Part shown: positions 55,726-64,000 of the stretch, in pieces
Layout of the letters: each line of letters opens with the position of its first letter
Position numbering within the stretch: position 1 is the first letter of the stretch
Origin: Heterocephalus glaber
Taxonomy: Eukaryota; Chordata; Mammalia; Rodentia; Bathyergidae
Assembly: GCF_000247695.1 (NCBI RefSeq)
Contig: NW_004624842.1
Span: 2,991,683-3,055,682 of the forward strand
DNA: 64,000 bases
Direction of reading: 5' to 3'
The notes under the pieces: model-generated
What the model was told of the DNA's origin: nothing
What the model saw: only the letters and a program-made list of their open reading frames with translations
Databases searched by the model: none
Made by a program: the position numbers and the translations under genes

Positions 55726-55832
55726 GAGGGCCAGATGGGGGTCAGAGACCCAGAGATCGGGCAGAAACAGAAGAAGGGAGAGGAGAGACAGGGAGAAGAG
55801 AGAAGGGGAGACGGGGTGGGGGTGGTGGCGGA
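55695..55832 (-). CDS. DLGAP4: DLGAP4 short isoform, first coding exon (predicted 55832-55695)
   Basis: The minus strand reads [10 protein letters not shown] plus the first base of a Cys codon from the ATG at 55725, then a strong donor (GTGAGT) from 55694. Joined to 22841 the next residues are [10 protein letters not shown], exactly the isoform-specific start of short DLGAP4. Coding part 55725-55695 (31 bases, phase 1 at the end). Upstream on the minus strand there is a good acceptor, a T/C-rich run ending CTCTCTAG with AG at 55834-55833, so the exon probably starts at 55832 with about 107 bases of 5' UTR. The frame stays open upstream of the ATG as far as 55962. The ATG at 55725 is preferred because it matches the known isoform. 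Confidence 0.9.
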
Positions 55833-56399
55833 CTAGAGAGAAAACACAGGGTAGGGAAGGGTAGGGTGGGGGCGGCAAGAGCCCTGGGCAAAGGAGCAGG
55901 CTCAAAGGGAGGCCTTCAGCATCACAGAGTGGTGAGACCAACAGGGCAGATGTGGGGAGCACAGCAAAGCAGGGGACCCTGGTCCAAAGAAGTGGGGGTG
56001 CTGGCAGGCCTGAATGCGAACAAGGAGAGACAGCGACAGGGAGAAAGCAAGGGAATGCAGAGCGAGGCTTTTAAGTCAGAGAGCTGGGAAGATACTGGGC
56101 GTCCTAAAGGAGACCCCAAGGTATCTAGGAAGTTCAGGCAGATATGGGGGATACCCAGAAGGGGGAAATTCCTGGGGGCTCAGAGGAGGTAAGACCCCAG
56201 GGACTGGGGGATACAGATTGAAGGGAGGACCCTCAGAGCATGTGTGGGAAGCTGGAGGACGCCCGGGGCAGAGTGGGGAGTGTTCTGAAGGAGACGCCCC
56301 AAAAGATCTGGGGGGGCTCTGCGGGGGACTCTCAAAGAATGGAGGCACCCAGAAAGGGAGGCTGAGAAAAGAGAGGACTTCGAGGTGGGACCAGAGATG

Positions 56400-57060
56400 T
56401 GAGAGCGAGGGAGGAGCCGGGAGGAAGCGCGAGGGTAGAGACAAAGAGACAGTGAGCCGGGGAGAGACAAAGCAGGCGCAGCGGGGACACTGGCTGGTAG
56501 GGCTGGCGGCCGGACAGGAGGACCGAAGCGCGGGCGGGCGGGCGGCGGACGGACGGACGCACAGACAGAAGGGAGGAGAACGGGGGCAGGGCAGGGCAGG
56601 GCCGGGCGGGGGCGGCGCCCGTCTCCTCGCGGGGCCGCGGCTGCTCCGGGCGACGCTGGGCGGGTCCCGGGCGTCCGGGCTGAGGAGGCGGCGACGACGA
56701 CGTAGACCGGACAGACGGACGGAGTGACGGACGGACTGGCAGCAGCTGCGGCCTGCAGCGGGCACTCACCCTCCTCCCTCACGCGGCCCGGCCCGAGGCT
56801 CCGGTTTTGTACGCCCGAGGGGCGGGGCCTCTGGGTTAAAGCCCCGCGTCGGCCCCGCCCCCGCCCCGCCCCCGCGTCAGGCGCGCGCGCGTCGCCCTGG
56901 ACTCCTGGGCCGGCTAGGGGCGCGCGCAGCCCGCTCGGCACGTGGCAAGGCGCGCCGGGACCGGTCGATGCGCAGCCTTGCGCGGTTCTGTGCAGCCCTA
57001 CCTGGGCCGACTTGCCCTAGAAGGAAGTGCGCGCCCACGTCGCACGCGCATGCCCGAGCT
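56400..57060 (-). promoter_or_regulatory. DLGAP4: CpG island, probable internal promoter of short DLGAP4
   Basis: The only strongly GC- and CpG-rich block in the window. It has repeated GC boxes (CCCCGCCCCCGCCCCGCCCC at about 56855-56874, GGGGCGGGGCC at 56819-56829), a CGCG run near 56882, and simple GGCGGGCGGGCGG and GGACGGACGG repeats at 56530-56560. No clear TATA box. It sits about 0.7-1.3 kb upstream of the isoform-specific first ATG, the position expected for a separate promoter. Transcription could be bidirectional, as in many CpG islands. Confidence 0.75.
56770..57000 (-). other. DLGAP4: Predicted non-coding first exon of short DLGAP4 (3' boundary 56770)
   Basis: On the minus strand AGG|GTGAGTG gives a near-consensus donor (GT at 56769-56768) inside the CpG island. 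Pairing it with the acceptor at 55834-55833 makes a 936-base intron and a 5' UTR exon ending at 56770. The 5' limit is not visible; 57000 is a placeholder. An unspliced 5' UTR running from the island to 55725 is the alternative. Confidence 0.45.
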
Positions 57061-57309
57061 GAGGGCTACGCCCCTTGAGCCGCCCAGCCAAACCGGTTCC
57101 AGCTGGAACGCAACGCATGCTCTGTGCTGGAGGACCGGGAGTAAGCGTTAATTCACCGTATGACACTTCACCGTAATCGGGAAACAGGCTCAGGAAAATC
57201 ACCCCGAAGTGGCTTTCTCGTCCTTTAGACTAACTCTCACATCTTATCGACCTTGTCTCGTAGGAGTTTCTAGTTGTTCCGTCCGCTGTATGCTTAGCTC
57301 ACTCGTGGA

Positions 57310-57400
57310 GGTAGGTTCCAGTCCGGCTCCTTGTGTGACCTTGGACGAGATGAGCTTTCCACTTCCCTGAGCCTTCCTATGTTCGGTAAAAACCAAAAGC
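57310..57400 (-). repeat. MIR fragment
   Basis: CCTTGTGTGACCTTGGACGA, CTTCCCTGAGCCTTCCTATG. Confidence 0.7.
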
Positions 57401-57524
57401 ACATCCATCCCGTGGCCTCTCTAGCCAGTTCCAGTCCTACCAACGCAGCCCCGCCTGGGCCGCGTCCCTGTGGGCGGGTTCCGCGCCTACTGCAGGCTCG
57501 ACAATCGCGGACCCAGCTCGGTCC

Positions 57525-57720
57525 CCGCTGTCCTGGGTGACCTGGGTAAGTCCCTGCCTAGTGTGCATCTGTTTTCCCCGAAAATAAGAGTGGAGAAGAG
57601 AATCTTGCACCCCTCCCAGGTTTGTTGTGAGGACTGAAGAAGATAACAGTGTTATCAATACCATTATGATTTTTGCTCTGTGAAGGTATAATAATAATAA
57701 AAGTCATTGCGAGCTATTGA
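57525..57720 (-). repeat. MIR SINE
   Basis: CCTGGGTGACCTGGGTAAGT, GGTTTGTTGTGAGGACTGAA. Confidence 0.7.
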
Positions 57721-57732
57721 CCTACCTCCCCT

Positions 57733-57920
57733 CTTTTTTTCCCCCTTGCAGTACTGGAGATAGAACCCAGGGAGTGCTGAGCTACATCCCTAGCCCTTTT
57801 AAGTTTTAAATTTTGAGACAGGGACGTGGTAAGTTGCCCAGGCTGGGCTTGTGATCCTACTGTTTCAGCTTACTACTGAGTAGCTGTTATTACAGATGTG
57901 CACCACCACGCCAGCCATTG
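57733..57920 (-). mobile_element. Dimeric B1-ID SINE
   Basis: GCAGTACTGGAGATAGAACC, GAGCTACATCCCTAGCCCTT, then GAGACAGGGACGTGGTAAGT. Confidence 0.82.
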
Positions 57921-58289
57921 AGGTGTTTTGATGCTGGCCACTGTGCCTTACACTTTCAAAGTAGTTTACCTCACACTACTCTCAGTTACTGTGCCAACAC
58001 TGTACTCTTCACTTAGTTTATCTTTAAATTGATTTACTTCGGAAAAGACAATGGTCAATTCATCATGGGCCCTCACAACCCAAGGCAGCCCAGCATGAGC
58101 TCTCTTACTTCTTATTCTCCCAATTCAATAATACAATCCCTGTGTGACCTTGGGCAAGTCCCTCTCTGGGGCTCACAGCCCCAATTGTCCCCTGGAGAGA
58201 AACTGGATCAAGGCAGTATTTCCATTTTGTTCACTGATGTGTTCCTGGTACTGTAGCACTGGCCCATAGAAACTGATCAAAAAATATTC

Positions 58290-58492
58290 ATGGAGCTGTG
58301 TGTGGTGGCACATACCAATAAACACAGCATTCTGAGAGTTTGAGACAGGAAGATCAAAAATTCAAACTTAGCCTGGGCAACTTAGTGAGACCTTGTCTCA
58401 AAATTTAAAAAATTTAAAAAAGGGCTGGGAATGTAGCTCAGTGCAAAGGTCCTGAATTCAATCCCCAGTACTGCAAAGCAACAACAAACCCA
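58290..58492 (+). mobile_element. Dimeric B1-ID SINE
   Basis: GCTGTGTGTGGTGGCACATA ... GAGACCTTGTCTCAAAATTT, then GGGCTGGGAATGTAGCTCAG ... CAATCCCCAGTACTGC. Confidence 0.88.
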
Positions 58493-58621
58493 AAATGTCT
58501 ATGGATAAAAGGGCTACCTGACTACAAGGTTTATGTCCTTAGCCATTATAGGACTTCTAAGGTTTTTTTTTTTTTTTTTTAGCTTCTCAGTCTCTCCTCT
58601 TTTGGGATGATTTCTTTACCT

Positions 58622-58706
58622 CTTTTTTGGGGGCGGGGGGTACTGGGGATCGAACTTGGGTCCTTGCCCAGTTGGCGGCGAAACCACTGAGCTAAATCCC
58701 TGGCCT
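58622..58706 (-). mobile_element. ID SINE
   Basis: GGTACTGGGGATCGAACTTG ... CTGAGCTAAATCCCTGGCC; TTTACCTCTT on both sides. Confidence 0.93.
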
Positions 58707-59129
58707 TTACCTCTTAAGGGTATATGCAATTCCTGTTTTGTCTGGTCCAGTTGTCTCAGTCCTGGTGTTGGAAGCCTGCCCACCAGTCCTAGTCAGTATT
58801 TCCCCCAACTGTCTGTTTAGAACCATGATGATCCATGTACCCAGCACATAGCAGGCACTCAGCCAGAAACATCCTGGTGATGTTGTCTGGGGAAGAAGTC
58901 TGCCTTCTACCCAGTGGCTTCTGTGGAGAGAGGCCCATGGCAGCAGCAGGGAATTTGGGCTCCTCATCTCCCATTCCAGGAAGGCCTCCTAAATCCACCT
59001 ATCACTCTCTAGCTCTATAGCCATTTCCCAGGCTTCACTGTCTCTTGCCTGGACCACCATACCAGCCTCTATCCATCCTGCCTGTGCTGCCAGCTGATTC
59101 TCTCTGGAACAACTGTTAGCACACCACAC

Positions 59130-59317
59130 TTTTTTTTTTTTTTCAGGACTGAGGATTGAACCCACGGTCTTAGCACTGAACCTGATCTCCATTTCATTTT
59201 TGTTTTTTATTTTGAGACAAGTCATTAAATTGCCAGGCTGAGTTTGAGCTTATAATCCTCCTGCCCCAGGCTCCCAGAGTGCTGTGATTATTGATGTGCA
59301 CTATCAAACCCAGCTTA
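59130..59317 (-). mobile_element. Dimeric B1-ID SINE
   Basis: CAGGACTGAGGATTGAACCC, then TTGAGACAAGTCATTAAATT and GTGCTGTGATTATTGATG. Confidence 0.8.
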
Positions 59318-59322
59318 TACTA

Positions 59323-59521
59323 CAGTGGACCCTTGAGTTACGAACTTGATCAGTTCCTGAGGTCTGGTTGTAACTCAAGTTTGTTGTAAGTCAATACAGC
59401 TGGGATTTGGATGTTTACCTGGGTACACGCTATGGATAAAAAGAGGCAGATGAATCTTCCATTAACCTAATTAACCCAAGTTGTTCGTATGTCAGGCTGG
59501 TAGTAACTTGAGGGTCCACTG
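59323..59521. mobile_element. Tigger/pogo-like MITE with near-perfect inverted ends
   Basis: 199 bases. Left end CAGTGGACCCTTGAGTTAC; right end GTAACTTGAGGGTCCACTG, matching at 17 of 19 positions as inverted repeats. TA dinucleotides flank both sides (59321-59322, 59522-59523), as for Tc1/mariner-pogo elements. Interior contains TTGTAACTCAAGTTTGTTGT, a further partial inverted copy. No coding capacity. Confidence 0.8.
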
Positions 59522-60299
59522 TACACCTCTTTACCACAACCTTGCATGTACCCCCTCCCCCTAACAATGGTGCCCTCAAGGCTTTGAAATCAAGCTGGAA
59601 ATTTTGACCTGTTTGCTAGGTGACCTTGACTGACACTTTCTCTAGGCTGCAGTTGCTCTGTGAGATATCCGCAAATGTGTGTTTGTGAGTTAACTGGGTT
59701 AAATCAGGAAGAGTAGATAATGTGTATCTCTCATGGCCATGGCAGATATCACTAATCAGTGGTGGCACACTTAATCTGTTTAAATTAACTCAAGCTCAGT
59801 CCCCAGCCCCAGGGATCAGAAATAACACATGAATTGAAGTCTATTTGCAGTCTCTGGACATGATGGTCTTTGAGGTTCCTCTTAGCCCTGACAGTCGGTA
59901 TCAGATGGGATGAGCTCATGGGAGACTAGAGTGGGCCAGACCTGGGGGTAGGCTTTAGGCACAAGGTTGACTGGAGAGATTTTGTCAGCTTCCCTTCCTG
60001 TGTGTATGGGTGGGAAGAAAGGAAATGAATCAAAGAAGAAACCATGCTGGGGGATGGGAGAAGGGTCAAAGACAGGAGAGTAGAGCAGCCTGTGACTTGG
60101 ATGGTCACAAATGGAAAGTATCTGAGGGTCCCCAAATCCAGGCTTCAGAACACAGAATTTGAGGCCCAGGGAGGGGCAGGTACTTAGTGACACAGCAGAA
60201 CTGGAACTAGAACTTGGGGCCTCTGAGCAGGGAGTAAGGATATTTCCTGAGCCGAGAACCTACTGCAGGTCAGCCTTGACCCCCAGTATAGTCAGTGAG

Positions 60300-60345
60300 T
60301 GACCCTGTGTGTGCATGCACACACACATATGTACACATGTGCAGG
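60300..60345 (-). repeat. Short CA/TG-rich tract
   Basis: TGTGTGTGCATGCACACACA followed by further CATATGTACA pieces. Confidence 0.7.
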
Positions 60346-61273
60346 CACAAAGAAGGCGGTTGACAGGAGCAGGGGTCCCACCCAGTAGCCACCACTGTCC
60401 TGCTTGCTGAGGCCCCTGGGTGATGGCAGCAGCTTCCCAAGTGATTCAGAAGGTGTGGGAGAGACACAGAAAGGAGGATGGGAGGGACAAAAACTGAGGG
60501 GGAAGGAAGAGAAAAGATAAAGGAGAAAAATAGGACTGGGGAAAGAGACAGAAGGCAAAGATGGTGAGGGAGAGAGAGGGAGGGGAGGGTGGCAGAGTAA
60601 AAAAAGGGAGGGAGGCTTTTCTCTGTTCTTCCTTTCTCAGAGAGTGGAGGGGCAGAATTAGCAGTAGGGATCACAGCACCTGTGCCCCTCCCAGGTGGTC
60701 CTGCAACAGGGCTGGGGCACATACATGCAGCTGTAGTGGAGCTGCTGCTCCCTGCACTTCCAGCCGGAGCTGACCGGCCTGCCAGTCACCCGCCAGAGCT
60801 ATTTCTGGAATGTGGAATCTGGGTCAGAAAGGAGGAGGAAGGGGTGGCAGTGGCAGCACTGGCAGCTGGGAAGCTGCCAGCTCTGAATGGGTGGGCAACT
60901 CCATATCCTGCCACAGTCAGCTGAGAGGGGTGGTCCTTGCCTGGATCTCACTGACTCAGTATCTGCCCGTCACCTACATCTCCCCACTTGTCTGCATCTT
61001 GTCTGTCTGCACATGTGCCCACGTGAGCAGAACCAGGTGCAATGTGCAATGTGGAGGCTCAGAATAGCCCTGGGGCACATATCTGGGGTGGGTGTCTAAG
61101 TAGAGGGAGAGAGGCAATTATGGGCAGGATTGCCGTGTATGACTGTACACATTTTACATTAAGGTTGCCACATACAAGGGGGTGTGTGCCACTCACAACA
61201 TGGACATAACTGAATTATAGGTATTATGACAAATTTCTGGCAGTTGGAAATAAAGGACCTTCTTCTAATAGAA

Positions 61274-61362
61274 ACTAGAGGGCCAGTTATTTAGCTTAGT
61301 GTTGCTGCTGCCTGTCTCAAAAGCACAAGGTCCCAAGTTTAATCCCTGGTACCAAACAAAAA
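61274..61362 (+). mobile_element. ID SINE
   Basis: GGGCCAGTTATTTAGCTTAG ... GTTTAATCCCTGGTACC. AGAAACTAGA flanks both sides. Confidence 0.93.
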
Positions 61363-62009
61363 AAGAAACTAGACATCAGGACAACTTTTCAGCAGATGGC
61401 AGTGAAGTGTCTTAATGAGGATCACTCTTAAGGCAACACCAAACTACCTCATGGACCAGCTGCAGCCCTGACCACAGACTTGAAAATCTGATAGCTTTGA
61501 TTTTCTCTGTGAGGTAGCTGAGTTTACTTGTTGAGCGTGAGGCCAGCAGAGAGTAGAGGAAGGAAAGCAGGTATGAAGTGGTTACTGTGGAGACCTACAA
61601 AGAGGGCTGACCAGGGACACTTAGGAGGATGAGTTTTTTTGGTGGCCCCAATCCACTAGAGGTATGCTTTCCTCACAGGTGTGCAAAGGACATGAGCCTT
61701 GAAAGAGACACACATGTAAGTGTGTGCAGGTGTATGCTGATATTAAGCACATGTGTGTACATATGGGAATATCAGTATGCATGTGTTTTTACATCTGTTT
61801 TCATATCATACATAGGCCCAGCAGTACAAGATTTTATATATGCTTATAAGTGCACATGTCTGGGCAGGTACGAGATGATACTACATTGTACTTTCTTGAC
61901 TGTCTTGGTTTGGGCTGAGTACTCCAAACTGAGCCTAACATTTCAGTTAACCTCACATTTCTATATTTAATGCCAAATGCTGCATTATCCATATGGGATG
62001 TCCTGGGGC

Positions 62010-62635
62010 TGCTGTGACTGTTTGAATGACTGATCTCAATTCTAAGCCCCTCTTTGTATTCATGCTCTTTACTATATAATCACAGTTTCTCCCATTAAAG
62101 GTAGAATGTATTTCATTGGAGTTTGGCTTTGGACTTGTGACTTGCTTTGACCAGTTGGATGCTAGCAGATGTGTCACAAAGAGAGACTTGAAATGTGCTT
62201 GCAAAATGAGGTTGCCTTTGATATGTCTGCCACCACCATGGGAAGAACATGCCCTGGCCAGGCCACTGATTCCTGACCACCTTTTGATCCCAGGATGTAG
62301 GGCAGTGATGGTGAAATTTTTAGAGCTTTCAATGATAACAATCAACTGGCTGTGGCATGCATACCACAGGTTCACCACCACTGATGTACTGCATTTGGAG
62401 TAGAAGGAACTGACCTGCAAAATTGTGAATAAGAACAAATGCTTCTTATTGTGTGCCATTGAAATCATATGCTTATTTGCACAAAGCATTACTGTTAAGC
62501 TATTTGACTGACAAAAACTGGTACCAAAAGTAGAGTATGACAGCAACAAAAACTAAAATATGTAGTACTGACTTTAGGACCAAGTAGTCAGTAAGAAGGA
62601 AATAAACTTTTACAACGGCTTGAAAAAAAGATGCC
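62010..62635 (+). mobile_element. MLT1-type MaLR LTR and start of internal region
   Basis: GACTTGTGACTTGCTTTGAC, CAGTTGGATGCTAGCAGATG and AGAACATGCCCTGGCCAGGC match the MLT1 LTR. After the hAT-like insert the LTR end (AAGAACAAATGCTTCTTATT) runs into GGTACCAAAAGTAGAGTATG, which looks like the MaLR internal start. Very old; no intact frame. Confidence 0.7.
62303..62383. mobile_element. Short hAT-like element inside an MLT1-type LTR
   Basis: 81 bases with ends CAGTGATGGTGAA and TTCACCACCACTG (12 of 13 inverted matches). It is flanked by ATGTAGGG and ATGTACTG, an 8-base target duplication with 6 matches. Terminal CAGTG and 8-base duplication are hAT features. The host sequence is LTR on both sides. 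Confidence 0.65.
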
Positions 62636-62639
62636 TAGA

Positions 62640-62823
62640 AGCCAGGAATGGTCGTGCATGACTGTAATCCTGGCTGCTTGGAAGGCTGAGGCAGAGGGAA
62701 TCACAAGTTTATGGCCAGTCTGGGTGATTTAACAAGACCCTATCTCAAAACAAACAATAAAAAAGGACTAAGCTACATCCTCGTAGCTTAGTGAAGTCCT
62801 GGATTCAACCCCCATACTAACAA
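62640..62823 (+). mobile_element. Dimeric B1-ID SINE
   Basis: GCCAGGAATGGTCGTGCATG ... GACCCTATCTCAAAACAAAC, then a reduced ID half ending GATTCAACCCCCATACTAAC. Confidence 0.82.
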
Positions 62824-62828
62824 CAACA

Positions 62829-63170
62829 AAGAAAATACCCAAGATTATGTGTGGATCAAAACTTTTGACAAAACTGCCATCTCCAGTAAGTTGAAGAGAG
62901 TGGATAGCTTTGAACAAGACAGTTCCCAGGCAAAATGTTGAAGTCAAGAGCTGGATCTTTTTGGCTGCATTTGATAAGGACTTAGATGAAAGAGAGGAAC
63001 TCATAAAAGAAATAGCCAATCTATATGGAGTACTTGGAGGGAGCAGAGACAGCAGAGAACTTGTTGAGTTGGAAAAAACATACATAAACTCCATTTTATC
63101 CAGGCAGTAAATCATTCTCAAATTAGGATACAGCCTGGGGACAAAAGTCAAAGTAAGATCATAGTTATGA
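62829..63170 (+). other. Unidentified stretch, possibly MaLR internal region
   Basis: Follows the MLT1-type LTR and a SINE. It carries an open frame of 66 codons (62910-63110) that I do not recognise and that is likely chance or relic sequence. Confidence 0.3.
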
Positions 63171-63284
63171 TACAGCACCAGGGCCAGATCAAATCAAGAA
63201 TGTCGCAAAGACACCTCTTTTTTTAACATTCTAAAGGTACCACCTAGTACTACATCCTCTCAGCTGGTCAAAAGAGTTTACAGA

Positions 63285-63407
63285 GGCAAGTGTAATGGTG
63301 CATGCCTGTTATCCCAGCTACTCAGAAGGCCGAGACAGGGAAGGTTGCAAATTTGAGGCCAGCCCAGGCAATTTAGTGAGACCCTGTCTCAAAACAAAAC
63401 AAAAAAA
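63285..63407 (+). mobile_element. B1-like SINE
   Basis: GGTGCATGCCTGTTATCCCA ... GAGACCCTGTCTCAAAACAA. Confidence 0.87.
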
Positions 63408-63414
63408 CAAAAAC

Positions 63415-63710
63415 AGCCAGGTATGGTATGGTGGCACATGCATTTAATTCCAGCACCCTGGGAGGCTGAAGCAGGAGGATTACAAGTTTGAGCACAGCTG
63501 GGCAATTTAACAACTTAGCAGGACCCTGTCTCAATCCCCAATATCACAAAAATAAAAATAAATAAACAACAGATAGATAGGGATGGGGGTGTACTTAGCA
63601 GGACCCTGTCTCAATCCCCAATATCACAAAAATAAAAATAAATAAACAACAGATAGATAGGGATGAAGGTGTATAACATCCCTGGGTTTGATCCCTAGTA
63701 CCAAAAATTA
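63415..63710 (+). mobile_element. Dimeric B1-ID SINE expanded by a tandem duplication
   Basis: B1 half 63418-63535 and reduced ID half ending GTTTGATCCCTAGTACC. An 80-base block (63513-63592) is repeated at 63593-63670. Confidence 0.85.
63513..63670. repeat. 80-base tandem duplication
   Basis: Two copies with spacing exactly 80 bases, from ACTTAGCAGGACCCTGTCTC to ACAGATAGATAGGGATG. They are identical until near the end, where the second has AAGG for GGGG. Confidence 0.95.
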
Positions 63711-64000
63711 AAAATAAAACCTCAGAAAGTTTAAGGTTACAGGGTCACAGACTAATGTATCCAAAGTAGGCATAATTAGGTCAAGAGATGCATGACTCAA
63801 AAATAGTTGTATATGTGGCTTTGGAACATGGGTTACAAGGAATCAAATACATAGAAAACTCAAAGTGTTTGAGATAGGCACAGGGGAACACTGGTCAGCT
63901 TAGGCTATAGAGATTGAGATGATTCAAGATGTAAAAAGACATCTAGCTCCCTTCAGGGAGGAAGCAGGTTCAGGAACAGTTCAGTTGCACAAAGATCATA

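Larger units (their letters stand above)
57060..64000 (-). other. DNA upstream of the short-DLGAP4 promoter
   Basis: No exon recognised. Besides the listed repeats, 57920-58290, 59525-61270, 61365-62010 and 63715-64000 show nothing I can name. If a long DLGAP4 isoform exists it would be intron. 60450-60620 is markedly purine-rich on the plus strand. Confidence 0.6.

Noticed and set aside
56014..56941. Long open frames on both strands in the GC-rich block (up to about 253 codons)
   Set aside because: Low-complexity Pro/Arg/Gly/Ser translations on both strands of a CpG island, where stop codons are rare by composition. No domain and no splice support. They overlap the promoter.
57540..57550. 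Good plus-strand donor (TGG|GTAAGT) suggesting a divergent transcript from the CpG island
   Set aside because: It lies in a MIR element and no partner acceptor or conserved exon could be defined. Left as untested.
62910..63110. 66-codon open frame with Lys/Glu-rich product
   Set aside because: Not recognised and no splice sites or codon pattern to support it. It follows a MaLR LTR and may be internal retroelement relic.

Overview
This is mammalian nuclear DNA, almost certainly from a rodent. Intron-exon structure is clear. The sequence is packed with B1 (7SL-derived) SINEs, many carrying the 29-base internal duplication typical of rodents, and with tRNA-Ala-like ID SINEs ending in a poly-A tail. 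Older mammalian repeats (MIR, L2, L1M, MaLR LTRs, Tigger) lie between them. The young ID consensus (start GGGCTGGGGATTTAGCTCAG, end GATCCCCGGTACC) is neither the squirrel nor the mouse/rat form. A beaver-like or hystricognath rodent is my guess, held weakly.

One protein-coding gene is recognisable: DLGAP4 (SAPAP4), on the minus strand. Seven coding segments join at good splice sites and in consistent phase into a complete 453-codon reading frame. This is the length I remember for the human short isoform, which starts [11 protein letters not shown] and ends [12 protein letters not shown]. In transcription order they are 55725-55695, 22841-22480, 19843-19755, 19233-18821, 4977-4886, 4083-3928 and 3165-2947. 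The first intron is about 33 kb. A CpG island at about 56.4-57.06 kb, with many Sp1-like GC boxes, is the likely internal promoter of this isoform. A splice donor at 56769 and an acceptor at 55833 suggest a non-coding first exon. The N-terminal half of full-length DLGAP4, including the PSD-95-binding repeats, is not here. If that isoform exists in this animal its exons lie to the right of the window, and 57-64 kb would be its intron.

Layout: 1-1.4 kb, repeats beyond the gene; 1.2/1.4-2.95 kb, probable 3' UTR; 2.95-5 kb, last three coding exons; 5-18.8 kb, an AT-rich intron full of L1, SINEs, a broken thioredoxin retrocopy and a piggyBac-like element; 18.8-22.9 kb, three coding exons in low-repeat DNA; 22.9-55.7 kb, the large first intron (minus-strand L1, L2, Tigger, a second piggyBac-like copy, a hAT-like mini-element, many SINEs); 55.7-57.1 kb, first coding exon and CpG island; 57.1-64 kb, upstream DNA with SINEs, a small Tigger-like inverted-repeat element, and an MLT1-type LTR split by a second hAT-like mini-element.

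The most interesting material outside the gene is DNA-transposon debris. There are two related TTAA-flanked elements, two short hAT-like elements sharing termini, and one 199-base TA-flanked palindrome-ended element. There are also layered insertion histories, such as a thioredoxin retrocopy later hit by an ID SINE. I found no functional RNA gene, CRISPR array or prokaryotic feature.
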